Shown here: in pieces, positions 36,134 to 44,800 of the stretch
Layout: every line of letters begins with the position of its first letter
How positions within the stretch are numbered: the stretch's first letter is position 1
Assembly (NCBI RefSeq): GCF_003713065.1
Contig: NZ_CP033433.1
Span: forward strand, 1-64,000
From: Cohnella candidum
Lineage (GTDB): Bacteria > Bacillota > Bacilli > Paenibacillales > Paenibacillaceae
Direction: 5' to 3'
DNA length: 64,000 bases
Notes under the pieces: generated by a model
Told to the model about the DNA's origin: nothing
Databases searched by the model: none
Seen by the model: only the letters and a program-made list of their open reading frames with translations
Program-made: the position numbers and the translations under genes

Positions 36134-36873
36134 TGGGGCGCGCCTCGACAAGAGTGACGATATGGAACGAATACCGCCACGAGAAAGACAATCCGGACGT
36201 CGCCAAAGTGTATCCGGACGGCATTCACGAAGCGCTGCGTCAAGGGTTGGCCCCTTATGGCTTCGATTTGGAGACGGCCACGCTGGACGAACCGGAGCAC
36301 GGGTTAGCGGAAGCAGTGCTCGACCGCACGGACGTGCTGATCTGGTGGGGACACCGGGCGCACGACGAAGTGGACGACCGGATCGTCGAACGGGTACAGG
36401 AGCGGGTGCTGCAAGGCATGGGACTGATCGTGCTGCACTCCGGCCATTATTCGAAAATTTTCAAAAAGCTTATGGGCACGTCTTGCGCGCTGAAGTGGCG
36501 GGAGGCGGACGAGAAGGAACGGCTCTGGGTCGTCAAACCGACGCATCCGATAGCGGCGGGGCTGCCGGAATATTTCGAACTGGAGAAGGAAGAGATGTAC
36601 GGCGAATTCTTCGACGTGCCCGACCCGGACGAGCTGGTTTTGGTCAGCTGGTTCGAGGGCGGCGAGGTGTTCCGAAGCGGCTGTGCCTATCACAGAGGAC
36701 ACGGCAAAATCTTCTACTTCCGCCCCGGGCACGAAACCTACCCGACCTATTACCGCGAACCTGTTCTTCGCGTTATCGCCAACTCGATCGGTTGGGCGTC
36801 GGACGCGAGGGGAGCCGCTCCGTGGTACGGCAACGCCGCTCCGCTTGAAACGATTCGGCATAAGGACGTTTAA
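36130..36873 (+). CDS. ThuA-like trehalose-utilisation protein
   Basis: A 247-residue protein with the ThuA fold (glutamine-amidotransferase-like). T-I-W-N-E-Y-R-H-E at the start, [19 protein letters not shown] and the final [13 protein letters not shown] are typical. Its ATG overlaps the TGA of the oxidoreductase gene, so the two are coupled. In the rhizobia thuA is needed for trehalose, sucrose and related disaccharide use; its chemistry is linked to keto-sugars. Last gene of the operon, followed by a strong terminator. Confidence 0.88.
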   Translation: MMGRASTRVTIWNEYRHEKDNPDVAKVYPDGIHEALRQGLAPYGFDLETATLDEPEHGLAEAVLDRTDVLIWWGHRAHDEVDDRIVERVQERVLQGMGLIVLHSGHYSKIFKKLMGTSCALKWREADEKERLWVVKPTHPIAAGLPEYFELEKEEMYGEFFDVPDPDELVLVSWFEGGEVFRSGCAYHRGHGKIFYFRPGHETYPTYYREPVLRVIANSIGWASDARGAAPWYGNAAPLETIRHKDV

Positions 36874-36888
36874 GAGACTGCCAATTGC

Positions 36889-36927
36889 AACCACAACCCT
36901 CTTAAAAGGTTGTGGTTTTTCTCTTTT
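36889..36927 (+). terminator. rho-independent terminator of the thu-like operon
   Basis: AACCACAACC (36889-36898) pairs perfectly with GGTTGTGGTT (36908-36917), followed by a T-rich tract. Confidence 0.93.
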
Positions 36928-36949
36928 GGGTTCAGAATGGGAGGAGCAT

Positions 36950-36970
36950 ATGCCGGTTAATAACGATTAG
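36950..36970 (+). CDS. possible six-residue leader peptide before the MATE gene
   Basis: ATG at 36950 encodes M-P-V-N-N-D then TAG. It has the best ribosome site of the region, GGGAGGAG at 36939-36946, while the MATE gene 30 bases further has only a weak one. TCTCCTCT directly after the stop (36971-36978) is complementary to that ribosome site, so translation of the peptide and a local hairpin could control each other. Only the sequence layout supports this. Confidence 0.4.
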   Translation: MPVNND

Positions 36971-37000
36971 TCTCCTCTATCAATCCAAGAAAAGAATGTG

Positions 37001-38395
37001 ATGAGTTTGAACCCGCAACTGGCGAAGGCGCGAACGCTAGGCTTACTGGACAAGCATCTATCGGGCGCATCGATGGATTACCGCAAAGTGATTGCCTTGT
37101 TCTTTCCCATCCTGATCGACCAGGCTTTCATCGTCGGATTGAACCTGGTGAACACCTCGATGATCAGCTCCTCGGGAGTGGCGGCGATCAGCGCGGTCAG
37201 TATGATCGATTCGATCAACGTGTTCCTGATCAACGTTTTCGTAGCCGTGGCGACCGGAGGGACGGTCGTCGTCGCGCAGTACAAAGGCAGCGGCAACGAC
37301 GCCATGGTTTCCCGGGCGGCGGCGGGCGCCGTAGCGTCCGTCTCGGCGCTGGCCTTGGGGATCGGCCTTCTTCTCGCGATGTTCCACGCGCCGGTACTGA
37401 GTGTCTTGTTCGGCTCGGCTTCACCGGACGTCATCTCGAATGCGAAAGTATACCTCATCGGCAGCAGCACGTCCTACCTGGGGATCGGAATCGTCCAGGC
37501 GGTCAGCGGGGCGATGCGGGGAATCGGAAAGTCGAGGGTGTCCCTGGCGCTGTCCTTGATCATGAACCTGCTCTACGTTCTGCTCAACGTCGTTTTCGTT
37601 CAAATGCTGCACATGGGCGTGTTCGGCATGGCGATCGCGATCAACATCGCCCGGTATGCCGGAGCGTTGTGCGCGATTTATTACGTCCTCAGGATGGACG
37701 TCGCGCTTCATCTCCGGTTAAAGGAGCTTTTTTACGTCCCGCTGTCGATGTTCAAGAAGATCATGACGATCGGGCTGCCGTTCGCGGCCGAGCAGATGTT
37801 TTTCAACGGCGGCAAAATGCTGACGCAGGTGTTCATCGTCGGCCTGGGTACGAACGCGATCGCGACCAATGCCATCGGCGGCACGATCGCTTTGGTGTAT
37901 CAGATTCCGGCCGGCGCGATGTCCCTGGCCATCGTGACCGTCGTCGGCCAGTGCATCGGCGGCCGTAATATCGAGGACGCCCGGAAGTTCATCCGGTCGT
38001 TTCTCTGGATCGCGTCGTTCTCGTTCGTTCTGATGACCGCGATCCTGATGCCCTTGTTCCACCCGTTGGCCGGTATTTTTCACCCGCCGGCCGAAATCGT
38101 CGACGATATTTTCTGGTTGACGCTCATGAACGCCGTGGCTCAAATCCCGCTGTGGGCGGTCAGCTTCATTCTGCCTGCAGGCCTGCGGGCGGCGGGGGAC
38201 GCAAGGTTCACCTCCGTCACGTCGATGCTCTCCATGTGGCTGTTCCGCGTGGTTCTCGGCTACGTGCTGGGGATCGTTTTCGGCTTAGGCGTCATCGGGG
38301 TGTGGCTGGCGATGAACTGCGAGTGGGGCGTGCGCGGCGCGATCTTCCTGTGGCGGTTTCGTGGGGAAAAATGGTATCGGCATCAGCTCGTTTGA
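37001..38395 (+). CDS. MATE family efflux transporter
   Basis: A 464-residue multidrug/toxic-compound exporter of the MATE (NorM/DinF) class with about twelve hydrophobic segments in two halves. F-P-I-L-I-D-Q-A-F-I-V-G-L-N-L-V-N-T in helix 1 and L-P-F-A-A-E-Q-M-F-F-N-G-G at the start of the second half are the family repeats. Starts are GTG 36998 or ATG 37001; neither has a good ribosome site, in contrast to the mini-ORF just upstream. MATE proteins exchange Na+ or H+ for cationic drugs; the substrate here is not known. Confidence 0.9.
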   Translation: MSLNPQLAKARTLGLLDKHLSGASMDYRKVIALFFPILIDQAFIVGLNLVNTSMISSSGVAAISAVSMIDSINVFLINVFVAVATGGTVVVAQYKGSGNDAMVSRAAAGAVASVSALALGIGLLLAMFHAPVLSVLFGSASPDVISNAKVYLIGSSTSYLGIGIVQAVSGAMRGIGKSRVSLALSLIMNLLYVLLNVVFVQMLHMGVFGMAIAINIARYAGALCAIYYVLRMDVALHLRLKELFYVPLSMFKKIMTIGLPFAAEQMFFNGGKMLTQVFIVGLGTNAIATNAIGGTIALVYQIPAGAMSLAIVTVVGQCIGGRNIEDARKFIRSFLWIASFSFVLMTAILMPLFHPLAGIFHPPAEIVDDIFWLTLMNAVAQIPLWAVSFILPAGLRAAGDARFTSVTSMLSMWLFRVVLGYVLGIVFGLGVIGVWLAMNCEWGVRGAIFLWRFRGEKWYRHQLV

Positions 38396-38433
38396 TGTAA
38401 AATGGGGTTACTTTACCTCGAAGGGCTGACAGC

Positions 38434-40461
38434 ATGGTTCAACTTCACGTCCATTATAACGGCTGGGTCGTCTTTTTATCGTACGTCATCGCCGTTCTCG
38501 CATCCTACTCGGCCTTGGTGGCCGCCAGCAAAATCTATCGCGCCGAAGGTAGAATCCGGTCCGCTTGGCTCGCGGCCGGTTCTTTCGTTATGGGCTGCGG
38601 AGTCTGGTCCATGCATTTCGTCGGCATGCTGGCGATGCACGTCGGCGTGCACGTCCATTACAATCTCGGGCTGACGCTGCTCTCCGGATTCGCCAGCATT
38701 GCCGCCTCCTATATCGCTTTCCGAGCGACTTTGCGTGAAGAAGTTAACCTTCTAAAACTCGGGGGCGGCGGTTTCTTCATGGGCATGGGGATCGTGATCA
38801 TGCACTATACCGGGATGGCCGCCATGCAAACGGACGCCGTCATCTCGTACGAGCCTTGGATCTTAGCATGTTCCGTCGCCGTCGCTTTGGCTGCGTCTTA
38901 CGCCGCCTTGTATTTATTCCGGCTTTTTCGCTTCGCTCCCGATTTCAACGTCTGGAAAATGGCCAGTTCGCTCGTCATGGGAGTGGCGGTCTGCGGCATG
39001 CACTATACCGGAATGGCTGCGGCTCGGTTTCAGTCGGACTCGGCCGTACCGGGCGGAGGGTCCGATTTCGATCCTTATCTGCTCGCCGCCGTTTCCGTGA
39101 TCGCCTTGGTGATCGTCGGAACGCTGATCGGCGCTTTGTTCTTTGACCGTAACGTGCTCGAGCGCATGGCCTATCTGGACTCCCTGACCTCCTTGCCGAA
39201 TCGTCACGGCCTCCACCGTTATTTCGAAGGCCGGTTTTCCGCCGCGAATGGGGGAGCCGTGCTCTTCATCGACCTGGATCGCTTCAAAACGGTCAACGAT
39301 ACGCTGGGGCACGACGTCGGCGATCTGCTGCTTCAACAGCTTGCGGAGCGTCTGCGGGAGACGATCGCGGGCGAAGAGAAGGCCGAGCTGTTCCGTCTGG
39401 GGGGCGATGAGTTCCTTCTCGCATGGGGGGAACCCTCCGTAGAGAAGGTCGAGGCATTGGCGGTCCGTATCTTGCGAACGTTAAAGCAGCCTTTTGTCGT
39501 CAACGAGAATGTCCTGTACATGACGGCGAGCATCGGCATCAGTCTCGCTCCCGCCCACGGAACGGAACGCTCCGCTTTGATGAAGGCGGCGGATACGGCG
39601 CTGTACCGGTCTAAGGCAGCCGGTAAAAACCGTTACTGTATTTACGACGAGAACATGGAGCGGGAGCAATTCAGGCGCCTCGAGTTGGAGCGGGATTTGC
39701 GCAAAGCCTACGCCGAAAGGCAGTTTTTCGTCGTTTACCAGCCCAAATGGGATTCCGTTTCCGACTGCTTGTCCGGCATGGAAGCCCTTCTGAGGTGGAG
39801 ACATCCGCAGCTCGGCATCATCTCGCCGATGGAGTTCATTCCGATCGCGGAAGAGTCGGGATTGATCATTCCGATCACGGAATGGGTCATTGACGAAGTG
39901 TGCGGCCAGAACCGGAAGTGGCGCGAGACGGGGGTCGCTTCCGTCCCCGTATCGGTGAACATGTCGCGGCGAATGTTCGAAAGCGAGGATTTATTCGAGG
40001 TGATCGCGGCATCCTTGGAGCGTTATCGGCTGCAGGGTTCGACGCTCGAAATCGAAATCACCGAATCCGTGGCCATGAATAACTCGGTGGACGTCGTCGG
40101 GCAGCTGCAGCGGATACGCGCACTCGGCGTACGGGTATCCATGGACGATTTCGGAACGGGCTATTCTTCGCTGGGATCCTTGGACGAAATGCCGGTGGAC
40201 ATTTTGAAGATCGATCAAGTGTTTATCCGCAAAAGCAATATCCAAACGAAAAGGGCCATCATCAGCAACATCATCGCCATCGCCCGCAACCTGGAACTCG
40301 AGGTCGTGGCCGAAGGCGTCGAAACGAAAGAGCAAATGGAGTTCCTTCAGGCGAGAGGCTGCCGTCTTATTCAAGGTTACTATTACGGCAAACCGATGCC
40401 TCCCGAGGAATTCGGCCGTTGGCTGGATCAGCGGACGATGATCGGTACCGAGGGACGTTGA
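38434..40461 (+). CDS. MHYT-GGDEF-EAL protein (c-di-GMP turnover, YkoW-like architecture)
   Basis: A 675-residue membrane protein. Residues 1-235 form an MHYT sensor with about seven helices and the motifs M-H-F-V-G-M, M-H-Y-T-G-M-A-A and M-H-Y-T-G-M-A-A again, thought to bind metal or sense a gas. The GGDEF domain (about 245-410) has an intact G-G-D-E-F; no RxxD inhibitory site precedes it. The EAL domain (about 425-665) has E-A-L-L-R-W, E-I-T-E-S, D-D-F-G-T-G-Y, K-I-D-Q and E-G-V-E, all intact. Both synthesis and breakdown of c-di-GMP look possible. B. subtilis YkoW has the same order. Alone in its transcription unit. Confidence 0.93.
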   Translation: MVQLHVHYNGWVVFLSYVIAVLASYSALVAASKIYRAEGRIRSAWLAAGSFVMGCGVWSMHFVGMLAMHVGVHVHYNLGLTLLSGFASIAASYIAFRATLREEVNLLKLGGGGFFMGMGIVIMHYTGMAAMQTDAVISYEPWILACSVAVALAASYAALYLFRLFRFAPDFNVWKMASSLVMGVAVCGMHYTGMAAARFQSDSAVPGGGSDFDPYLLAAVSVIALVIVGTLIGALFFDRNVLERMAYLDSLTSLPNRHGLHRYFEGRFSAANGGAVLFIDLDRFKTVNDTLGHDVGDLLLQQLAERLRETIAGEEKAELFRLGGDEFLLAWGEPSVEKVEALAVRILRTLKQPFVVNENVLYMTASIGISLAPAHGTERSALMKAADTALYRSKAAGKNRYCIYDENMEREQFRRLELERDLRKAYAERQFFVVYQPKWDSVSDCLSGMEALLRWRHPQLGIISPMEFIPIAEESGLIIPITEWVIDEVCGQNRKWRETGVASVPVSVNMSRRMFESEDLFEVIAASLERYRLQGSTLEIEITESVAMNNSVDVVGQLQRIRALGVRVSMDDFGTGYSSLGSLDEMPVDILKIDQVFIRKSNIQTKRAIISNIIAIARNLELEVVAEGVETKEQMEFLQARGCRLIQGYYYGKPMPPEEFGRWLDQRTMIGTEGR

Positions 40462-40576
40462 GCGGCTTAGCGCCGTATAATGTGGTGACCGATCGCCCTG
40501 GGCGGCGGTTGAATCAAGCGAACGAAAAGGGTTATGCTTGTACGGCAGAGATTATAGGAAACTCGGGTGAAAACGA

Positions 40577-41323
40577 ATGATCGTCATCAAAACGCGTGAA
40601 CAAATCGAAAAAATGAGAAAGGCCGGCGAAATCCTGGCTGCGTGCCATCGCGAAATCGCCGGTATGATCCGACCGGGACTGACGCCGCTCGAAATCGACA
40701 AGTTCGTCGAGCGCTTCCTTGCGGAGCACGGCGCCACGCCGGAGCAAAAAGGGTACCACGGCTACCCGTTCGCGACTTGCGCTTCCGTCAACGACGTCAT
40801 CTGCCACGGGTTCCCGGACGAACGTCCGCTGAAGAACGGGGATATCGTCACGATCGACATGGTGGTGAACTTGGACGGGTGGCTGGCGGATTCGGCTTGG
40901 TCCTACGCCGTCGGCGAGATTTCGCCGGAAGCGGATAAGCTTCTTCGCGTCGCGAAGGAAGCTTTGTATATCGGGATCGAGAAAGCCGTCGTCGACAACC
41001 GGATCGGGGACATTTCGCATGCGGTCCAGAAGTTCGCGGAAGAACAAGGCTATTCCGTCGTGCGCGAATTCGTCGGCCACGCGATCGGCCAGAAAATGCA
41101 CGAAGAGCCGCAAGTACCGCACTACGGACCGGCCGGCAAAGGCCCGCGGCTGAAGGAAGGCATGGTCATCACGATCGAGCCGATGCTGAACACCGGCGTA
41201 TGGCAGAGCAAGCTGGACGCCGACGGCTGGACGGCACGTACGGCGGACGGCGGACTGTCCGCGCAGTATGAGCACACGATCGCCATCCTTCCGGAAGGCC
41301 CGCTCATTCTCACGCAGCAATAA
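40577..41323 (+). CDS. map: methionine aminopeptidase, type I
   Basis: A 248-residue cytoplasmic metalloenzyme that removes the initiator Met. The pita-bread fold motifs are present: metal ligands in V-T-I-D-M-V-V-N-L-D-G-W-L-A-D-S, H in F-V-G-H-A-I-G, E in T-I-E-P-M and E in Y-E-H-T-I. Length is that of bacterial type I enzymes. GGGTGA lies before the ATG. It is away from the ribosomal cluster where map often sits, so it is probably a second paralogue of the kind seen in Bacillus (MapB/YflG). Confidence 0.93.
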   Translation: MIVIKTREQIEKMRKAGEILAACHREIAGMIRPGLTPLEIDKFVERFLAEHGATPEQKGYHGYPFATCASVNDVICHGFPDERPLKNGDIVTIDMVVNLDGWLADSAWSYAVGEISPEADKLLRVAKEALYIGIEKAVVDNRIGDISHAVQKFAEEQGYSVVREFVGHAIGQKMHEEPQVPHYGPAGKGPRLKEGMVITIEPMLNTGVWQSKLDADGWTARTADGGLSAQYEHTIAILPEGPLILTQQ

Positions 41324-41340
41324 TGGGAGCTTGACCCCAG

Positions 41341-41393
41341 CCCCTGTGGATCAACCGGCAGTTCTTAACCGGTTTGGAACGCGGGGGTTTTTC
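41341..41393 (+). terminator. rho-independent terminator after map
   Basis: AACCGG pairs with CCGGTT inside an outer CCCC/GGGG helix, followed by TTTTT near 41389-41393. Confidence 0.75.
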
Positions 41394-41410
41394 GTTGTGT
41401 GCATTCCATC

Positions 41411-41595
41411 GTAACGGAACCCAGCGACCTTATTCCTTTCATACGAGTCCATTCGAGAGACTAACGGAACACTACGCCGTTATTCCGCAATTTCGATACT
41501 TAATCTTCGCCAAATACGGACAATAGCGTCGCTGAGTTCCGTTAGATTCTAAAAATGCCCTTTTTCCCGCGAATAACGCTTTTCAGTTCCGTTAG
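41411..41595. repeat. quadruple-repeat intergenic element A
   Basis: Four copies of a 24-25-base motif: forward at 41411-41434 and 41461-41484, reversed at 41521-41545 and 41572-41595. The shared core is CTAACGGAAC followed by an AGCG-ACG-TTATT-like half. Spacers are 26, 36 and 26 bases. The element fills most of the 552-base gap between map and the GH2 gene; the rest of the gap (41596-41875) holds a possible weak promoter near 41727 and a cre-like box. The same geometry with unrelated motifs recurs at 53548 and 63184. Confidence 0.85.
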
Positions 41596-41817
41596 CTCCC
41601 GAGAACCAAGCCGCGCAGCGAGAGAAAAGATTAGTAATCCGCGGGAGAGCGCATCGGACGCCCCGATTGAACCGAAAAACGCACAAAAAGTCGCGATTTT
41701 CTAAATACTTTCGAAAATGCCGTCTTTACAATGGAGGTTGTTGACGCTAGAAACCACGGTGGAAGGAGGGTATTGAGGAAGCGAATCGTGAAACGGTAAT
41801 CGGATCCTGTCGTGTTC

Positions 41818-41831
41818 GGAAAACGCTGTCA
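41818..41831. promoter_or_regulatory. cre-like box upstream of the GH2 gene
   Basis: GGAAAACGCTGTCA agrees with the consensus TGWAANCGNTNWCA except at the first base. It lies 45 bases before the GH2 start. Confidence 0.5.
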
Positions 41832-41875
41832 AGAATCTTATCCTTTCGTACCCATCATTGGAGGTCGATCGAACG

Positions 41876-44800
41876 ATGAAATTCCGGAAAGCGATCAGCA
41901 TGGCCATCATTACCGCATGGATACTCAGCCTGTTCGCGGCATCCTTCGCCGTCCGCGAACCCGCTACGGCAAGCGCGGCGGAGCCGGAAGTCACGCATGG
42001 ACTCAAAGGCGAATATTACACGAACTCCGGTCCGCCCAATTTTAACTTCGGAACGTTAAAAGCGACCACGCTCGACCCGAACTTGGATTTCGGCAGCTTG
42101 GAAAGCGTCTTTCAGATGCTGACGGGTCACGTCGATCTCGTCAACGTCAGATGGACGGGTTCGATTCAGCCGGATTTTACCGAGAATTATACCTTCTCGA
42201 TGATCGGCGATAACGGCTTCCGTCTCTGGATCGACAATCAATTGGTCATCGACCACTGGGTGGACGATTGGGACAAGGAGCAAGTGAGCAAGCCCATTTC
42301 GCTGATCGCGGGGCACAAGTACGATTTTAAAGTCGAGTACTTTGAAAACTGGGGCGGCTCGAACCTGCACCTGAGCTGGTCCAGCCCGAGCGTGCCCAAG
42401 TCCCCGATCCCCACGGAAGCTTTCTATCCACCGGAGGGATTCAAGCACGGCGGGACGGTTTCCGTGGACGGAACGCAAGCGGAAGTCGATCTCGGCGGCA
42501 GCGTGAATCCGCTCCCGGTCGGGCTGCTGCAGCACGTGAACGTCAAGGTGATGGGACAGAATTGGCCGATCGCTTCGGCCGCTCTGAAGCAGGGAGACGA
42601 CAGCAAACTGGTGCTGACGTTCGACTATCCCGTTTACTCCAAGGACGTGTGGCTCGTGTTCGCGGATTATGACGGGAACGGCGGGCTTCAATACGCGGAC
42701 GGCAGCGCGGTCGGGGCGTTCAGCAAATCCTTGGTAAACAAATCAACTTACCAGATCACGACGCCTTGGGCCGAACAGGTGACGAAGGACAACGTCCTGC
42801 CGGAGTATCCGCGTCCCCAGTTGGTCCGGAGCCGATGGGAAAACCTGAACGGCGAGTGGGAATTCGAGCATGCGGAAGCGGGAGAGGCTCTTCCGGCCGG
42901 CAGAACCTTGAATGAGAAAATCCTCGTTCCGTTCGCCGCGGAATCCAAGCTGTCCGGCATCCAGAGAGTCGAAGACGAAATGTGGTACAAACGCTCGTTC
43001 ACCGTTCCCGCGGATTGGAGCGGGCAGCGGGTGAAGCTGAACTTCGGCGCCGTCGATTACCTGGCGACCGTGTACGTGAACGGCCATCTGGCCGGCAGTC
43101 ACAAGGGAGGCTACACTTCCTTCAGCTTCGATATTACCGATTACTTGGTGAGCGGTTCGAACGAGCTGATCGTCCGCGTCACGGATAAAACCGACGTCGG
43201 CGAAGATCAAGCCGTCGGCAAACAGACCGTTAAAAAGCTCGGAGGCATCTGGTACACGTCCGTATCGGGGATCTGGCAGACGGTATGGCTCGAGCCGGTC
43301 TCGCAGGCCCATATCGAGAAGCTGGACATGACGCCGGACATTGCGGGTGGGCAGTTGAAGCTGAACGCGGTGGCCGCCGGGGCGGAAGGGCTGACCGTTC
43401 ATGCCGTCGCGAAGGCGGGCGGCCAAGTGGTGGGCGAAGTGTCGGGCCCGGCCAATACGGAGCTGCGGCTTCCCGTTCCGAATGCGAGGTTGTGGACGCC
43501 GGACGATCCGTTCCTCTACGATCTGGAGGTTACGCTGCAGAGCGGAGCGGTTGCCGTCGATAACGTCACGAGCTATTTCGGCATGAGGGAAATCAAGCTC
43601 GGCGTCGTGGACGGCGTGACAAGACCGCTGCTGAACGGCGAGTTCGTGTTCATGATGGGACCGCTGGATCAAGGGTTCTATCCGGACGGCATTTATACGG
43701 CTCCGACGGACGACGCGCTCAAGTTCGACCTGCAAACGGTGAAGCGGGTCGGCATGAACACGGTCCGCAAGCATATCAAAGTGGAGCCCGCGCGCTGGTA
43801 TTATTGGGCCGATAAGCTCGGCATCCTTGTCTGGCAGGATATGCCCAGCCTGGAGGACCGCCAGGGCAACCACGGCACCGATATTTCCCAAGCGGCTAAG
43901 GATCAGTGGCTGAAGGAATACAAAGAAATGGTCGACCAGCTGCGCAGCGTGCCTTCCATCGTCGAATGGACGGTTTTCAATGAAGGATGGGGACAATGGG
44001 ATCAAGGCGGCCCGCAGACGAGAGACGCGACCGCATACGTGAAGAGTCTGGATCCGACCCGTCTGATCAACCAGGCGAGCGGCTGGTGGGATGCCGGTAC
44101 CGGCGATCTCATCGACATGCACTCCTATCCGGCGCCGGGGTCCCCGAAGCCGACGGCGCAGCGCGCCGCCGTGCTCGGCGAATATGGCGGTCTGGGCCTG
44201 CACGTGCCGGGACACGAATGGAGCCCGCTCGTCTTCTCCTACCAGCTCATGAACAGCAAGGAGGAGTTGACGAACCGGTACATTCAATTCATCGACAGCT
44301 TGAAGCAGTTGAAAAACAACTCCGGCTTAAGCGCCGCCATATATACGCAGATTACCGACGTGGAATACGAAATCAACGGCCTCCTCTCTTACGACCGTAA
44401 GGTGGAGAAAATGGATTTCGACGCGATCGCCAAGGCTCACCGGGAGCTCATCGGTACGCTGAATATCGGGGACTTGGACCGCGAAATGTGGATCGCGGAG
44501 GATCTGATCGGACGGGCGCAAACCGGCGATCAGGGAGGGCAATATCCGCAAGCCGCGGTGAACGCCTTCCGGTCCGCGATCGATGCCGCCATCGCCGTCC
44601 GCGGCGACGCGCAGACGACGCCGGCGGGAATCAAGTCGGCCATCCTGGCTTTGACGAATGCCCGAATCGCCTTCCTCGGCCAAGTCCACGATCCGATTCC
44701 GAGGAGCGCCCAAGTGGATGCTTTCGATTCCCCGGTTTTGAATCCGGATTGGACGGTATATCGGCCGGATAACTCGAAGTGGAGTTTATCCGCGAACCCG

